Part shown: one piece after another, positions 62,351-64,000 of the stretch
How the letters are laid out: every line of letters starts with the position of its first letter
Position numbering within the stretch: the first letter of the stretch is position 1
Origin: Methanococcoides orientis
Lineage (GTDB): Archaea > Halobacteriota > Methanosarcinia > Methanosarcinales > Methanosarcinaceae
DNA length: 64,000 nt
Reading direction: 5' to 3'
Assembly (NCBI RefSeq): GCF_021184045.1
Contig: NZ_CP073710.1
Coordinates: 620,001-684,000 of the forward strand
The notes under the pieces: generated by a model
What the model saw: the letters and a program-made list of their open reading frames with translations, nothing else
Databases searched by the model: none
Told to the model about the DNA's origin: nothing
Made by a program: the position numbers and the translations under genes

Positions 62351-63259
62351 ATGAAAGAAGTAGAACTCACAGACCCCTACACCATTCCTTACAGGGGCAT
62401 ATATGTAGTCTGCGATGAAGAGAATAAGAGCGCAGAGATAATTGAGCATACCAATTGCTATAGTGGGGCTGCATGGTCACGTTTCCATTATGCGAGATCT
62501 CCACTGATACAGCAGGCACGTGCTGTGGGGGACATGACTCGCTATCTTATGAGTACCGGGGTATGCGACCTGTCACTTCAGCCATCTGTGGCTGCTGCAG
62601 GGATCGAGTCCGTTGTGGTTGAAGGCGATGAGGTCTCAATAACCTATGCAGGTCTTGGTGGCGGCGGTGTGGGTGCTACGAAATGCAGGGCATTTGCACA
62701 GGGAGTATTGCGCTACGACGTTAGTGAATCCGGTGGCGGGAAAGCTGCCAAAGGCACTATTGTAGTTCCGAGACGTGAGCGTGTCCTTATCGGCATCGAT
62801 GATACCGATACAAAGGAAGAGGGAGCCACGTGGTCCATGACACACAACATTGCAACGGCGCTGAACTGCAACGAATCCGTTTATCTTTCACATTCACTTG
62901 TACAGCTATTCCCGGTATCAGCAAAGACGCAGAACTGTGTTTCCACTGTGCTGGAGTTCGGTTGTGTCAGCAAGGAAGCAAAGCAGGAGCTTCTGGAAAA
63001 CCTGAAGGCTGCGCTCCTTAAATACAGTGTTTCCGATGAGACCGGAATGGTCGTACTATCATCTTTTGAAGCTACCAGGATGGAGGAATACAGCACCATG
63101 TGCCGTAGCGGGGAGCTAACTAAGGATATCGCCATGGAACATGCAGAGAAGAACGGTGTTGATGTCTGGCTCGATGGGAACGGTGTCATTGGTGCTCTTG
63201 CATCACTTGCATGGTTCGCACGACCTGATGAATCGGTAGATCTGGACGCAAAGTTATGA
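62351..63259 (+). CDS. Methanogenesis marker protein 11
   Basis: A 302-residue protein of a family present in almost all methanogens. It starts MKEVELTDPYTIPYRGIYVV and contains a glycine-rich turn (YAGLGGGGVGATKCRAFAQG), a PRRERVLIGIDDTDTKEEGA stretch resembling the IDDTD motif of TiaS-type ATP-dependent tRNA enzymes, and a C-terminal GELTKDIAMEHAEKNGVDVW. Its function is unknown. It is coupled to the next gene by ATGA overlap. Confidence 0.88.
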   Translation: MKEVELTDPYTIPYRGIYVVCDEENKSAEIIEHTNCYSGAAWSRFHYARSPLIQQARAVGDMTRYLMSTGVCDLSLQPSVAAAGIESVVVEGDEVSITYAGLGGGGVGATKCRAFAQGVLRYDVSESGGGKAAKGTIVVPRRERVLIGIDDTDTKEEGATWSMTHNIATALNCNESVYLSHSLVQLFPVSAKTQNCVSTVLEFGCVSKEAKQELLENLKAALLKYSVSDETGMVVLSSFEATRMEEYSTMCRSGELTKDIAMEHAEKNGVDVWLDGNGVIGALASLAWFARPDESVDLDAKL

Positions 63260-64000
63260 CCGGAACTGACAAGAGAATCGGAACTTCAGAGATCTCCGGA
63301 CTTGAAGCACTCTATTTTGGATTGATCGACAGCAACGTGGAGTTTGTCACAGGAGTTGCCGGCTTTCCTGTCACTGCCGTAATGAACTATTTTGAGAAGA
63401 ATCTCGGACCTGAAATTCCCACGCTCTGGATGACGAACGAGAAGGTCGCCCTGGAGGCAGCACTTGGTGCCTCAGTTTCAGGCAAACGATCTCTTGTCCT
63501 CACAAAGCATGTGGGCATGAACGTCCTTTCCGACCCCCTTGTTACATCTGTCACCCACACCATTGGTGCCGGGTTAGTGATCGTAGCAGGAGATGATCCC
63601 GGGGTCAGAGCATCCCAGAACGAGCAGGATTCACGATGGTACGGCGAGGTTGCAGAGGTTGCTGTATTCGACCCGTCGAATCCGGAGGCTACTTACAGTT
63701 CACTTATCAGGGCTTTCGAACTCTCCGAAAGTACGAAAACTCCTGTGATAGTCAGGATAACCGACCGCCTGGAAAAAACCACTGGAACTGTTACAAGATC
63801 AGATGACATTAAAACAGAGACCGAAGCAAAAGCCACATTTGACAGGTCGATCTGGAAGCTGACAATGCGTGGCAAGCACCAGCATTTTCACATAAATGTA
63901 CAGCCGTTGCTTGTGGATGAAGCAGAGAACAACCCTCTGACCCGATCTGTTAAAGCTGGTAAGTCAAACAAGATCGGAATCATATCTTCAGGCTATCCCT
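63256..64000 (+). CDS. Indolepyruvate/2-oxoacid oxidoreductase alpha-like (TPP-dependent), N-terminal part
   Basis: The gene runs off the window; about 248 residues are visible. It starts MTGTDKRIGTSEISGLEALY and has NEKVALEAALGASVSGKRSLVLTKHVGMNVLSDPLVT, the pyrimidine-binding domain of IorA-like TPP enzymes, followed by GAGLVIVAGDDPGVRASQNEQDSR. Such enzymes oxidise 2-oxoacids with ferredoxin. The catalytic half and any Fe-S domain are beyond the edge. It follows marker 11 with 4-nt overlap, an arrangement that suggests joint function. Confidence 0.8.
   Translation, partial: MTGTDKRIGTSEISGLEALYFGLIDSNVEFVTGVAGFPVTAVMNYFEKNLGPEIPTLWMTNEKVALEAALGASVSGKRSLVLTKHVGMNVLSDPLVTSVTHTIGAGLVIVAGDDPGVRASQNEQDSRWYGEVAEVAVFDPSNPEATYSSLIRAFELSESTKTPVIVRITDRLEKTTGTVTRSDDIKTETEAKATFDRSIWKLTMRGKHQHFHINVQPLLVDEAENNPLTRSVKAGKSNKIGIISSGYP

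Noticed and set aside
1-64000. tRNA, rRNA, CRISPR, transposon or integrase genes
   Set aside because: I looked for tRNA-like GGTTCGA-type arms, repeat-spacer arrays and transposase motifs in the gene-free gaps and found none that hold up. A tRNA scan would be decisive.

Overview
The window is chromosomal DNA of a methylotrophic methanogenic archaeon of the order Methanosarcinales, family Methanosarcinaceae. Methanococcoides or Methanolobus-like is the best guess, but the genus is an inference. Evidence: a complete CODH/ACS operon in the order cdhA-cdhB-cdhC-cooC-cdhD-cdhE, methanogenesis marker protein 11, DUF1638 and DUF1673 proteins, archaeal TFE, proteasome beta subunit, aCPSF1/FttA, NMD3, a SAMP-like modifier, archaeal TATA boxes, GGTG-type ribosome binding sites, frequent TTG/GTG starts and moderately AT-rich DNA with very AT-rich intergenic regions.

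Layout. 1-5 kb: end of an aminotransferase, FAD synthetase RibL, a DUF1638 protein, an orphan molybdate/tungstate binding protein, and sodium:solute symporter copy 1 with its 39-residue partner. 5-13.6 kb: a cell-surface region with two paralogous Cache-cupin lipoproteins flanking a 1252-residue surface papain-like protease, a TPR lipoprotein and a queuosine-precursor-type transporter. 13.6-18.3 kb: a tandem DUF1673 membrane-protein array led by its own HTH regulator (with a relic of a second regulator), then PLDc_N, DUF4064 and a K+ channel/PLDc_N chimera. 18.4-25 kb: macro-domain protein, GntP permease, HdrD-like Fe-S protein, pyruvate kinase, an AN1 zinc-finger rhomboid and small proteins. 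25-33 kb: the cdh operon, ending in a strong hairpin/T-run terminator. 33-43.5 kb: membrane-anchored hydrolase, a very large extracytoplasmic CobN-like protein with 324-bp internal repeats, and three more secreted proteins. 43.9-52.5 kb: housekeeping genes (geranylgeranyl reductase, NMD3, ATP-grasp, TFE, HD protein, proteasome beta, FttA, HAD, SAMP). 52.7-64 kb: a regulator, DUF2117, two tandem symporter/small-protein pairs, a MobB-MoaE fusion, RadC, a MarR region, marker 11 and a partial IorA-like gene.

How the genes work together. The cdh operon makes or splits acetyl-CoA using methyl-tetrahydro(sarcina)pterin, CO2/CO and CoA. The MobB-MoaE fusion, the MoaD/ThiS-like protein and ModA belong to molybdenum/tungsten cofactor supply, which methanogens need for formylmethanofuran dehydrogenase. 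The three symporter modules share a 17-bp promoter sequence and a nearly invariant 39-residue (37 in copy 2) one-helix protein, so they look like one transporter system expanded by duplication.

The least explained items are the symporter/small-protein modules with their shared promoter, the Cache-cupin lipoprotein pair, the extracytoplasmic CobN-like protein with recently expanded repeats, the regulator-coupled DUF1673 array, and a K+ channel whose second helix appears to double as the first helix of a PLDc_N domain. I saw no tRNA, rRNA, CRISPR array, transposase or integrase. All coordinates and motifs were read by eye; no searches were run.
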